In this document: positions 54,840 through 63,377 of the stretch, in pieces
Numbering within the stretch: the first letter of the stretch is position 1
How the letters are laid out: every line of letters starts with the position of its first letter
Origin: Pseudoalteromonas shioyasakiensis
GTDB lineage: Bacteria > Pseudomonadota > Gammaproteobacteria > Enterobacterales > Alteromonadaceae
NCBI RefSeq assembly: GCF_001550135.1
Contig: NZ_LRUE01000024.1
Location: 372,001-436,000, forward strand
Length of the DNA stretch: 64,000 nt
Reading direction: 5' to 3'
Program-made: the position numbers and the translations under genes
The notes under the pieces: generated by a model
Database searches by the model: none
Told to the model about the DNA's origin: nothing
The model's input: the letters and a program-made list of their open reading frames with translations, nothing else

Positions 54840-55931
54840 TTATGAATAACTCTCAAAATACTCGAGAGACGCTCTTTTCACTAGCTTTGCTTTTAGTTGA
54901 GCTTGTTGTAACTTATGAGAGCTAGGCTCAGGAAATGATAACCACTTATAAGGGTAGCTTCCTTTTCTAAACAACCTGCAAAGTACCGCAGAGTTAGGCA
55001 CTGGCTTAAAATTACGTAACGCATTGTCACTAAATGGGAAGAGTATGTATAGCTTATTACCTTCTTTTCCTTTTTTGCTCAGTATTTGACACGTCGCCAA
55101 TATATACTCATTAGTGTCTATAATTACATTGAAGTGGTTGAAGCTCCAAGATTCAGCATTGAGCACTTTCGCTTGTAATTTGTACTCTCTGGCCCCGATA
55201 AATGTGGTAAATGGCAGCTCTTTTGCGGGTAAACCAATAGTGTTATTTCTAGTTAAGTTATTAATTGCTTGCTTGGTTACTTTCTTTCTACGTTCAACTT
55301 CTTGCTCTAATGCTCGTTGGGCAGCGATCCGTTCAGCTTCTATCTCTTTTTCTATCTCATTTTTGAGTGCATCATCACACCAGCTATAAATCCAATTTGA
55401 GTAAAGCTCTATATTACGAAGTGCATCAATGACAGTTTCTATGGGCTGCTCAATGAATTGAGATAGGTCGACTTCTAATGTTGGTACTTTATTGTTTTTT
55501 AGAAAACTTACTTTCTCATCGCTACATTCAGCAGTGACTTTAACTTCAATGAATATTCTTCCCAGCGATGTTTCCAGTTCAACATCCATTTTGTATCTAT
55601 CTAACGGCGACTCTACCGAGCCTCGTAGTATTTTGACGAGTTTTGGAGGTCGTACTTTGGTTTTACTCATGTGTTTACATTTAACGGAAGGAAGTAATAT
55701 TTGTTCTTGAGCGACTAGATATTCTTGCGCAAACCTGTGTAGAGCTGTCATTAAGCAGGATCGTTTCTCAGGCTTTGAGGTGTGCGCAAATGAGTGTGCT
55801 TTTATTTTCCCTCCATTGCGTGCAATTAAAGGGTCATTACATGCGATACAAAAACAGTTACATGCTTTACCATTTTTGACGTTATTTATTGAAACAACCT
55901 TTCCAGAAGCATCACTAGCAAAAACAAGCAT
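54840..55931 (-). CDS. CoiA-like protein with zinc ribbon and putative nuclease fold
   Basis: 363 residues, the only minus-strand gene in the element. The N-terminus has CNCFCIACNDPL and HSFAH, the cysteine/histidine pattern of CoiA-like proteins. Residues ~100-150 read RYKMDVELETSLGRIFIEVK, a D...E-x-K arrangement typical of PD-(D/E)XK nucleases. A coiled, K/E/R-rich stretch (residues ~190-220) follows, then an unassigned C-terminal domain. Competence or DNA-processing roles are known for CoiA; in this cargo setting an anti-phage or DNA-handling role is possible. Divergent from xre over 141 bp. Confidence 0.6.
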   Translation of the reverse strand: MLVFASDASGKVVSINNVKNGKACNCFCIACNDPLIARNGGKIKAHSFAHTSKPEKRSCLMTALHRFAQEYLVAQEQILLPSVKCKHMSKTKVRPPKLVKILRGSVESPLDRYKMDVELETSLGRIFIEVKVTAECSDEKVSFLKNNKVPTLEVDLSQFIEQPIETVIDALRNIELYSNWIYSWCDDALKNEIEKEIEAERIAAQRALEQEVERRKKVTKQAINNLTRNNTIGLPAKELPFTTFIGAREYKLQAKVLNAESWSFNHFNVIIDTNEYILATCQILSKKGKEGNKLYILFPFSDNALRNFKPVPNSAVLCRLFRKGSYPYKWLSFPEPSSHKLQQAQLKAKLVKRASLEYFESYS

Positions 55932-55978
55932 AAAATCCCTTTTAACTCATAAATATATAGTTTAAGACATTACTAATT

Positions 55979-56067
55979 AAGTGTACATTTAAAAACTAAA
56001 ATATCCTTAGTACACTTGTGGGTTGGATACTAAGAGAATCTTAGCAAGATATAACTTATAGCTAAGG
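55979..56067. promoter_or_regulatory. Operator cluster between the CoiA-like gene and xre
   Basis: Three nested symmetric elements in the 141-bp divergent gap. AAGTGTAC (55979-55986) faces GTACACTT (56010-56017). ACTAAGA-GAA-TCTTAGC is centred at 56037 (56029-56045). CCTTAG (56005-56010) faces CTAAGG (56062-56067). The CTAAGA-N3-TCTTAG palindrome recurs before tniQ. Likely binding sites for the adjacent Xre protein, controlling its own promoter and perhaps the divergent gene. Confidence 0.65.
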
Positions 56068-56072
56068 TTCTT

Positions 56073-56372
56073 ATGGAAACTCCCACACCTTTACGCCTAA
56101 AATCTGCAAGAAAAGCAGTTGGCCTTACTCAGCAACAGCTTGGTATGGCATTAGGAATGGAGCCAAACACGGCAAGTGCTCGCATGAACCAATACGAAAA
56201 GGGCAAACACGCTCCTGATTTTTTAACAATGAAACGCATCGCTGGAGAGCTAGATGTACCAGTCGCTTACTTTTATTGTGAAGAAGATGTTTTATCTGAA
56301 TTAATTTGCGAGCTTGGAAGGTTGAGTAGTACTGACCAAAAAGAATTGTTAATGAAACTTAAGGAAAAGTAA
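56073..56372 (+). CDS. Xre-family HTH regulator of the transposon
   Basis: 99 residues. N-terminal Cro/C1 helix-turn-helix: LKSARKAVGLTQQQLGMALG then EPNTASARMNQYEKGKHAPD and FLTMKRIAGELDVPVAYFY. The C-terminal ~30 residues probably dimerise. Type I-F3 elements are known to carry Xre regulators controlling cas and guide expression; the matching palindromes upstream of this gene and of tniQ support that role here. The stop is immediately followed by the Pycsar effector start, so it also heads the Pycsar operon. A Pycsar-specific regulator is the alternative. Confidence 0.85.
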   Translation: METPTPLRLKSARKAVGLTQQQLGMALGMEPNTASARMNQYEKGKHAPDFLTMKRIAGELDVPVAYFYCEEDVLSELICELGRLSSTDQKELLMKLKEK

Positions 56373-56954
56373 ATGTCTACAAAATGTAAACCTAGTAATG
56401 AAAACCAAAGTGGTGGTAACCCAAGTGATGGTAAACCAAATAAATCAGATCTATGGGATATAATTAAACGCTATGATTCGTACATTGCCACAATTAATTT
56501 TAAAAGCGGTCTAATTACAACGTTTAACTTTGGTGTTTTTGCTGGCTTGTTAGTTAAAGCCTCGGAATTACTACCTGATTCAGGATTCTATTTGTGGGCT
56601 ATTTCTTTAAACCTAGTTCTAATAGCCTTGTGTAGTATGCTTAGTATTTTCTTTGTAATGAATAGCATAAAACCCAAGCTAGATAGCTCGAATAAACCTA
56701 GTTCTGTTATCTTTTTTGGTTCAGTGGCTGACTCTGATCGAGTGGATTACATAGATAAATTTAAAAGCACGGATGCGGATGCCTTTTTAGAGGATATTTC
56801 AGGACAAGTTCACGAGGTCGCTGTCATCACTAAGAGTAAATTTAATAGCTTAGGTAGAGCAACGAAAACCACTAAGGCAAATCTGTATCTATTATCAATT
56901 CTTTTCATATTAATAGTTTCAGACACATTAGGGATCACATTATGTCAAAGCTAA
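56373..56954 (+). CDS. Pycsar transmembrane effector (DUF5706/PycTM type)
   Basis: 193 residues. After a polar N-terminus (residues 1-25), the stretch IIKRYDSYIATINFKSGLI matches the helix that precedes TM1 in Pycsar effectors, with two TM helices near residues 45-65 and 70-95, a cytosolic region with SVADSDRVDYIDKF, and a C-terminal hydrophobic segment. In Pycsar, cCMP or cUMP made by the cyclase triggers the effector to damage the inner membrane. AAGGA in xre serves as its ribosome site, and it overlaps the cyclase gene by 13 bp. Confidence 0.8.
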   Translation: MSTKCKPSNENQSGGNPSDGKPNKSDLWDIIKRYDSYIATINFKSGLITTFNFGVFAGLLVKASELLPDSGFYLWAISLNLVLIALCSMLSIFFVMNSIKPKLDSSNKPSSVIFFGSVADSDRVDYIDKFKSTDADAFLEDISGQVHEVAVITKSKFNSLGRATKTTKANLYLLSILFILIVSDTLGITLCQS

Positions 56955-58330
56955 AAGGAGCCTACGGGTCAGTAGAAGAAATTTTAAAGAAAAGTTTTGA
57001 TAGAGAGAGAAGCTCATCTAAGCTTTTTGAAAGTGTTCAAAAAGGAAATAGTTTTTCATTAGACTCATTGAGTTCTGAAAGCTATCAAACTGGCCTAGAA
57101 GCGGCTTCTTCTATCCTAAGTAGCAACAAGCAACTACCACAAGAGCAACAATTTGGAATACAAGAGAGTATTCGGAAAGCTTTTGGTAAAAAGGGGATAA
57201 AAGAATCAAAAATAGGTGGGCATCCTGATTTTGATTATTTAGCTGACACTGATGCACTAAAAAATGGTTTTAATGTCTCGTTATTTATAGATATTAAAGG
57301 TTCGACTAAATTAGGAGTGACTTATTCTGCGGAAACAGTTTTTTTAATCAAAAATGCAATTATCAGGGCTGCTATTGAGACAATCCAAGCATTTGATGGT
57401 CATGTACACAGAATTATGGGTGATGCCGTACTTGCTTTTTTTAGAAGTAATAAGAAGGCTAGAAATGCTGCTATTGATGCTATTAATTGTGGTACTTATA
57501 TAGTTCAAGTGATGAATGAAGTTGTAAAGCCATATTTTGAAGATCAAGGTATTGAAGATGACGTTGGCATTCGAATAGGTATAGATTATGGCGAAAAAGA
57601 AAATGTTATATGGGGTATGTATGGTTATTCAGGAGCTTCTGAAGTTACAGCCACATCTTTCTATGTTGATATTGCAGCAAAGTTACAGCAAAGAGCTCCT
57701 AAAAATAGAGTTCTATTGGGGCAATCAATTAAAGAGTTATTAGATTTACCTGAAGATATTTTGGAAATAAGGCATGTTCAATCTAAAGGCGAAAGGGTAA
57801 AAAAAGAGTTTGTTGAACCAAATTATCTAGATGCTGATGGCAATCGAATTAATTACAAGCAATATTTACTCAACCATGAAAAATATGTAGCTTTGTTACC
57901 AAGCCCTGCAACAGACAATTTTTTAGAGAATATAAAAATAACTGCATGCTTAAAAGATAATAAGAGCGCTCCAACAAAGTTTACTTACTTTCCATGTGCA
58001 GAAGTAATAAAGAAGTCTTTAGGTATAGACTTTAAAGTTAATTTTAAGCTGCCTCAACAAGAATTAAACACTGAAGTCTTTGTAAAATTTAGAGTGAAAA
58101 ATACTGGTAATGAAGCCAAAGAAGCAGCTGAAAATTCGGGTAATCATGAGACACTTGTCCTAGCTCAGACTCTTGATGGATGTAATTTTAAAGCAAAGCA
58201 ATGGGAAGATGCGCGTTATCTAGGGCTTCACTTTATGTATGTTTCTGTCTTAGATAAAAATAAAAAAGTTTTATTGGGGGAGGAGTGCTTTGGAATTTAC
58301 ATTGGTGATCCTCTTTTAGAAATTGATTAA
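56942..58330 (+). CDS. Pycsar class III nucleotide cyclase (PycC type)
   Basis: 462 residues. Cyclase homology domain at ~105-275 with metal ligands D117 (LFIDIKGSTK) and D161 (RIMGDAVLAFF), and GIRIGIDYGE. The C-terminal third (FRVKNTGNEAKEA and LGLHFMYVSVLDKNKKVLLG) resembles the AGS-C sensor domain that follows cyclase domains in Pycsar and CBASS proteins. Next to the TM effector this identifies a Pycsar system that would make cCMP or cUMP on phage infection; base specificity cannot be read from sequence alone. It lies outside the Tns/Cas core genes. Confidence 0.85.
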   Translation: MSKLKGAYGSVEEILKKSFDRERSSSKLFESVQKGNSFSLDSLSSESYQTGLEAASSILSSNKQLPQEQQFGIQESIRKAFGKKGIKESKIGGHPDFDYLADTDALKNGFNVSLFIDIKGSTKLGVTYSAETVFLIKNAIIRAAIETIQAFDGHVHRIMGDAVLAFFRSNKKARNAAIDAINCGTYIVQVMNEVVKPYFEDQGIEDDVGIRIGIDYGEKENVIWGMYGYSGASEVTATSFYVDIAAKLQQRAPKNRVLLGQSIKELLDLPEDILEIRHVQSKGERVKKEFVEPNYLDADGNRINYKQYLLNHEKYVALLPSPATDNFLENIKITACLKDNKSAPTKFTYFPCAEVIKKSLGIDFKVNFKLPQQELNTEVFVKFRVKNTGNEAKEAAENSGNHETLVLAQTLDGCNFKAKQWEDARYLGLHFMYVSVLDKNKKVLLGEECFGIYIGDPLLEID

Positions 58331-58365
58331 GTATTTAATTTTGACTATCGAATTAATTTAACCTA

Positions 58366-58396
58366 AACCTAAACTAAGATTTTCTTAGTTTAGGTT
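58366..58396 (+). promoter_or_regulatory. 14-bp perfect palindrome at the tniQ-cas promoter
   Basis: AACCTAAACTAAGA (58366-58379), TTT, TCTTAGTTTAGGTT (58383-58396), ending four bases before the tniQ ATG. The core ACTAAGA-N3-TCTTAGT equals the palindrome in front of xre. A possible promoter TTGACT (58341-58346) with a weak -10 (TAAACC, 58364) overlaps the left arm, so repressor binding would block transcription. As RNA it would form a hairpin over the ribosome site; a terminator is less likely because no T-run follows. Confidence 0.75.
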
Positions 58397-58400
58397 GGCG

Positions 58401-59576
58401 ATGCATTTTTTAGTTCAAACAAAACCTTTCCCAGATGAGGCGCTTGAAAGCTATTTACTAAGACTTGCAAGGAATAACTCATACCATGGCTATAGTGAGC
58501 TTGCTGATATTTTGTGGCAATGGCTTGCAGAGCAAGATCATGAGCTCGAAGGTGCATTGCCGTTAGAGCTAAACAAGGTTGATGTTTATCATGCTAGGCA
58601 AGCAAGTAGCTTTAGAATAAGAGCACTCAAGTTAGTAGCCCAATTAGCAGATGTTAATGCTGGTGACATTCTTGAGCTTGCATGTCGGCGCAGCAACTTT
58701 AAATTTGGCAACCTAGCAGCAGTAAGCCGTAATGAACTGACTATTCCCCTCGAACTACTTCGCACTGAGAACATACCTGTTTGTATTGAATGCTTGTCTG
58801 AGTCTTCATATATTCCTTTTTATTGGCATTTAAAGCCCTATAAAGCGTGCCATAAACATAAAACACAATTGACTACACAATGTGGTGAATGCCATAACTT
58901 AATTGATTACAGAGCTTCTGAGGCGCTTTTAGAGTGCGGTTGTAGCTGTAAACTAACCTGTAGTGAACAGTTAAACGATGCAGACTTTAAAATTGCATCT
59001 GCGCTTGTAAGTAATAACAGCCAAAAAATTGCGGGGTTAATATCGTGGTTTGCGAAAGTTAAACAACTTGATGTAGGCGATGCAGACTTTAATCGAGCTT
59101 TTGTTGATTACTTTAGTACTTGGCCTGATGGGTTTACGGCTGAATTAGATTTACTCACAAACAATGCGCGGCTCAAACAACTTAACCCTCTTAATAAAAC
59201 TAAGCTCAACTCAGTTTATGCCGATTTGATCCGTGATGCTCAAAGAGCCGCAACAAGTAACCGTAAAAACATAGTTCTTGATGAGATTATTAATTACTTT
59301 GTCGAATTAGTTGATAGTAACCCTAAATCTAAACATCCAAATATTGCTGATTTACTGCTTTGTACTTTTGATACCGCAGTATTATTAAACACCACCACAG
59401 AGCAGGTTTATAGGCTTCATCAAGAAGGCTTTTTAAACTGTGCTTACCCACAAAAAAAGCACGAACAGCTCAGAGCTGATAGCCATGTATTTTATTTACG
59501 TCAAGTGTTCGAGCTACAGCAAGCATTCGCAGCTGAAAGACCTCAAACAAAAAAACAATTTATAGCGCCGTGGTAA
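58401..59576 (+). CDS. tniQ: TniQ, I-F3 transposition targeting adaptor
   Basis: 391 residues from the ATG at 58401; a TTG at 58395 is in frame but lies in the palindrome. N-terminal TniQ motif FPDEALESYLLRLARNNSY, a C4-type zinc finger (CIEC...C near residues 128-150, HKHKTQLTTQCGECHNL) and a second cysteine cluster (LECGCSCKLTC). It dimerises and binds the Cas7-Cas6 end of Cascade, recruiting TnsC. First gene of tniQ-cas8/5-cas7-cas6. Confidence 0.93.
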   Translation: MHFLVQTKPFPDEALESYLLRLARNNSYHGYSELADILWQWLAEQDHELEGALPLELNKVDVYHARQASSFRIRALKLVAQLADVNAGDILELACRRSNFKFGNLAAVSRNELTIPLELLRTENIPVCIECLSESSYIPFYWHLKPYKACHKHKTQLTTQCGECHNLIDYRASEALLECGCSCKLTCSEQLNDADFKIASALVSNNSQKIAGLISWFAKVKQLDVGDADFNRAFVDYFSTWPDGFTAELDLLTNNARLKQLNPLNKTKLNSVYADLIRDAQRAATSNRKNIVLDEIINYFVELVDSNPKSKHPNIADLLLCTFDTAVLLNTTTEQVYRLHQEGFLNCAYPQKKHEQLRADSHVFYLRQVFELQQAFAAERPQTKKQFIAPW

Positions 59577-59579
59577 TTT

Positions 59580-61631
59580 ATGAACTTACAAGATGCATTT
59601 GCAATTGAATCACCAAAAGAAAAAACCACAACACTTAGAAAATTGTTTGCGCCATATACACCTCATGTTGCGGTAGATGGCCTTGAAGAACAAGCGCTGA
59701 CAGTGCTCATTAACCTAGTTTATAAGCGAAGTGAGATTGATGATTTAACAAGTGTAAGAGCCGCTAAAAGTGTATTAGGTGATGAAGTACTATTTAGTAA
59801 GTGCATTAACGAGGTTAAATGGTTTCATACTCATAATTTAAAATACCCCGATATACGCGTAAGCCATCAGCGTTTAATTAGTAAGGTTGTAAGTGAAGAT
59901 ATTGCAGGTATTTGCAGTCGGTCATTACCGTTGAGTTTTGGTTGGTCGCACAACAGTGCTGAAATTAATCATGCAAAGCTATTTTTAACCTCATTTATTT
60001 GGCAAGGTAAAGTGACTTGTTTAGCAAAGTTATTAATTACTGAAGAGCCAGTTTGGATTGATTTAATCAGAGCATACGGGTACACAAAAAAGGTGGTTTT
60101 AGACATCGCGGGTAAAATAAAACAACAATTGCCTGTGGCAGAGCTCCCATTGGAAATAAGCTCTTTTTCAATACAATTACAAATGCCATACCTGCAATGC
60201 TACCTTGCGGTTACGCCTGTAGTAAGTCACGCAATGCAAGCTAAAATTCAGCAACTCACTACAGAGCGTAAATTAAACTCTGGTCTAGTTGAGCACTCAA
60301 GGCCAGCCAATGTAGGCGATTTAGCAAGCTCAGTTGGCGGGAATATAAGAGTGTTGCGCTACTTCCCTAAAACAAATTCTAAGGCTGTTAACCGCTCTAA
60401 AGTAGCCAATAATGATATTGAGAAAGCATTTAAAGTTCGTGCGCTATTAAGCAGTCAATTTCAAGAGGCACTTTTGGTGCTGGTAGGTATTAAGCAGTTT
60501 AATACGTTAAGGCAAAAGCGATTAGCGCGAGTCGCTGCTATTAGACAAGTACGTGTTAGCTTGCAGTTATGGCTTGATAACATTCTTGAAGCTAAAAATA
60601 ACGTTCAAGAGCAAGCTTACCCTGAGTGGGCAAAGCATTACTTAGATCAGACTATTACTAACTGTATTAGCCAATTTAGTAACATATTAAATGAAAGCCT
60701 CAGTTCTTTGAGCAAACTTAAACGCTTTGCGTATCACCCTAACTTAATGGGGCTGTTTAAAGCGCAATTAAACTATGTATTCACTCACTGTGCAGCTGAA
60801 GAAGAAACATTAAATGATGAGCAGATAGTGTATGTACATTGCCAAGATATGCGAGTGTTTGATGCTGAGGCAATGGCTAATCCGTATATTCAAGGTATGC
60901 CGTCACTTACTGCTTTAAATGGGCTTGCCCATAACTTTGAGCGTAAGCTAAAAAACTTTATAGACCCTTCAATTAAGTGTATTGGCAGTGCTATTTACAT
61001 TGAAAACTATCAATTACATACAGGTAAACCATTACCTGAGCCGAGCAAGTTAAAACAAGTTGTAGGGCGTAGTCATGTAATAAGATCAGGAATTATCGAT
61101 AAACCTAAATGTGACATAACACTCGATTTAGTATTTAGGCTTTTCGTACCAAATGAAGAGATACTTAATAAGTTAAATAGCCAGCTTATAAAGCCCGCAC
61201 TACCATCTACTTATGCGGGCGGGACTATGCATCCACCTTCGTTATATCAAAATATAGACTGGTGCCGTTTATATACTAAGCCTAGTGAGCTGTTTAAAGA
61301 TTTAAAGGCAAAACCGTCAAATGGCAGTTGGTTGTACCCTTCAAAAAAAGTAGTCAAAAGTTTTGAACAATTGATAGATGCCCTTAACGGGAACTTTAAT
61401 TTAAGACCTGCTGCAATTGGCTTTGCTGCGCTTGAAGAGCCCGTAAAGCGAGATGCAACATTACATGAATATCATTGTTATGTAGAGCCCGTAATTGGGC
61501 TTTTGGAGTGTGTTATCAATACATCAGTAAAGTACGCAGGCGCTAAGCAGTTTTTTCATGACGCATTTTGGGTTATGGATGTTCAAAAAGAGTCTATGCT
61601 TATGAAAAAGTCTAAGTTTGAGTATGAATAA
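59580..61631 (+). CDS. cas8/5f: Cas8f-Cas5f fusion (large Cascade subunit)
   Basis: 683 residues, typical of the natural Cas8-Cas5 fusion of type I-F3. It holds the crRNA 5' handle and reads the PAM. The C-terminal half carries the Cas5-like RAMP fold; a central helical region (about residues 280-390) corresponds to the mobile bundle of I-F3 Cas8. The call rests mainly on position, size and I-F3 context. It starts 3 bp after tniQ and overlaps cas7 by one base (TAATG). Confidence 0.9.
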   Translation: MNLQDAFAIESPKEKTTTLRKLFAPYTPHVAVDGLEEQALTVLINLVYKRSEIDDLTSVRAAKSVLGDEVLFSKCINEVKWFHTHNLKYPDIRVSHQRLISKVVSEDIAGICSRSLPLSFGWSHNSAEINHAKLFLTSFIWQGKVTCLAKLLITEEPVWIDLIRAYGYTKKVVLDIAGKIKQQLPVAELPLEISSFSIQLQMPYLQCYLAVTPVVSHAMQAKIQQLTTERKLNSGLVEHSRPANVGDLASSVGGNIRVLRYFPKTNSKAVNRSKVANNDIEKAFKVRALLSSQFQEALLVLVGIKQFNTLRQKRLARVAAIRQVRVSLQLWLDNILEAKNNVQEQAYPEWAKHYLDQTITNCISQFSNILNESLSSLSKLKRFAYHPNLMGLFKAQLNYVFTHCAAEEETLNDEQIVYVHCQDMRVFDAEAMANPYIQGMPSLTALNGLAHNFERKLKNFIDPSIKCIGSAIYIENYQLHTGKPLPEPSKLKQVVGRSHVIRSGIIDKPKCDITLDLVFRLFVPNEEILNKLNSQLIKPALPSTYAGGTMHPPSLYQNIDWCRLYTKPSELFKDLKAKPSNGSWLYPSKKVVKSFEQLIDALNGNFNLRPAAIGFAALEEPVKRDATLHEYHCYVEPVIGLLECVINTSVKYAGAKQFFHDAFWVMDVQKESMLMKKSKFEYE

Positions 61632-62659
61632 TGCAATTACCTCGGCACTTAAGTTACACGCGCTCACTCTCACCCAGTAAAGCGGTTTTTTTTTATAAAA
61701 CACCGGAGTCTGATTTTGAACCGCTACAAATAGAGCAAAATAAATTAGTTGGGCAAAAGTCAGGGTTTAGCGATGCGTATCAAAAGCAAAGTGTGGCTAA
61801 AAATTTAGCGCCACAAGATCTAGCTTTTGGAAACCCTCAAACAATTGATGTGTGCTACGTGCCCCCAACAGTAAATGAGTTATTTTGTCGTTTTTCACTC
61901 AGAGTTGAGGCTAATAGTAATGAGCCTCATGTTTGTGATGACCCTAAAGTTATTTATTGGTTAAAACGGTTCTTTGAAACTTACAAAAAGCACAATGGCC
62001 TTAATGAAGTTGCGATTCGCTATGCTAAAAATATACTGATGGGCAACTGGCTTTGGCGTAACCGTCAATCACCGAATGTTGATATTGAAATTCTCACAGA
62101 ACATTCAGCCCCAATTATTGTTGAAGGTGCACAAAAGCTAAAATGGCAAGGCAATTGGCAACATAATCAAACAGCATTAATAACGTTATCAGAGGCTATT
62201 CAAGAAGGGCTTAGCAACCCTCAAAATTATTGTTATTTAGACATAACCGCAAAAATTAAAAATGCATTTAGCCAAGAAGTTCACCCTAGTCAAAAGTTTG
62301 CAGATAATGTTGAACAGGGCATGTCATCTAAACAGCTTGCTTACACCCAAATGGGTGATAAAAAAGCAGCATGTTTAAACTCACAAAAAGTAGGGGCTGC
62401 GATTCAAACTATTGATGATTGGTATGAGGGAGGTTACAAACCTTTACGCACTCACGAGTATGGCGCAGATAAGCAAATATTAGTTGCACATAGAACACCT
62501 AAGAGCCATTCAGACTTTTATTCATTACTCCCGCGTATTGCTTTGCATATTAAGCACATGGAAAAGCATGGTTTAGATCAAAGTGAAGAATCAAACGTGA
62601 TTCACTTTATTGCAGCAGTGTTGATTAAAGGTGGCTTGTTCCAAAGGAGTAAAGTTTGA
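61631..62659 (+). CDS. cas7f: Cas7f (Csy3) backbone subunit
   Basis: 342 residues, the normal Csy3 length. It starts LPRHLSYTRSLSPSKAVFF, the family N-terminus, and ends with a helical region (FHFIAAVLIKGGLFQRSK-like). Six copies would coat the spacer RNA and flip out every sixth base, which bears on the mismatch pattern of the homing spacer. Overlaps cas6 by 4 bp. Confidence 0.93.
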   Translation: MQLPRHLSYTRSLSPSKAVFFYKTPESDFEPLQIEQNKLVGQKSGFSDAYQKQSVAKNLAPQDLAFGNPQTIDVCYVPPTVNELFCRFSLRVEANSNEPHVCDDPKVIYWLKRFFETYKKHNGLNEVAIRYAKNILMGNWLWRNRQSPNVDIEILTEHSAPIIVEGAQKLKWQGNWQHNQTALITLSEAIQEGLSNPQNYCYLDITAKIKNAFSQEVHPSQKFADNVEQGMSSKQLAYTQMGDKKAACLNSQKVGAAIQTIDDWYEGGYKPLRTHEYGADKQILVAHRTPKSHSDFYSLLPRIALHIKHMEKHGLDQSEESNVIHFIAAVLIKGGLFQRSKV

Positions 62660-63255
62660 AGCGCTATTATTTTACTATTACCTATTTACCCAAAAATTGT
62701 GATGTAAGCCTTCTTGCAGGCCGTTGCATTGGCATTTTGCATGGGTTTATGAGTTCACGTGAAATTAGTAATATAGGTGTGTGTTTTCCTAAATGGAACG
62801 ATCAAAACATAGGCGAGCAAATTTCGTTTGTATCGACAGATAAAAAGCAATTAACCAACTTATCTCAGCAAAGCTATTTTGAGATGATGGCTCATGATAA
62901 GTTATTTTACTTATCAAAAATATTCGAAGTACCAACAAACCAAAGTGATGTAATGTTTGTTCGCAACCAGTCAATAGCTAAAGCATTTGTTGGCGAAAAG
63001 CAAAGGCGGTTAAAACGCGCTAAAAAGCGAGCTGAAGCGAGAGGCGAAGTTTACACTCCTGAATATAAATTTGAGGCAAAGGACATAGGTCACTTTCACT
63101 CAATACCTGTATCAAGCAAAGGAAACGGGAATAATTTTATACTTCATATACAAAAAATTGAAAAAGCTGAACCCATGCATAATCACTTTAACAATTATGG
63201 CTTTGCTACTAACCAAGAATTCCAAGGAACAGTTCCAAATTTAATCCCCTTTTAA
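62656..63255 (+). CDS. cas6f: Cas6f (Csy4) crRNA endonuclease
   Basis: 199 residues with a TTG start overlapping the cas7f stop. It begins MKRYYFTITYLPKN and has the catalytic His at residue 29 (GILHGF). A long Arg/Lys-rich helix (QRRLKRAKKRAEARGE, about residues 116-131) binds the repeat stem, and HSIPVSSKG holds the conserved Ser. It cuts the repeats just 3' of the hairpin and stays bound. Both typical and atypical repeats keep the CTGCC/GGCAG stem it needs. Confidence 0.95.
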   Translation: MKRYYFTITYLPKNCDVSLLAGRCIGILHGFMSSREISNIGVCFPKWNDQNIGEQISFVSTDKKQLTNLSQQSYFEMMAHDKLFYLSKIFEVPTNQSDVMFVRNQSIAKAFVGEKQRRLKRAKKRAEARGEVYTPEYKFEAKDIGHFHSIPVSSKGNGNNFILHIQKIEKAEPMHNHFNNYGFATNQEFQGTVPNLIPF

Positions 63256-63377
63256 TTTTTCAGTTAAGTGAATTGTCTGAAAATCAGAGGGCTAAGATAT
63301 TTATCTAGAAAGAAGGTAAATTCTAAAAAAGTTAAGTAAGCATTTGGCATAAATAGGAATTATTACTATTGTTTATA

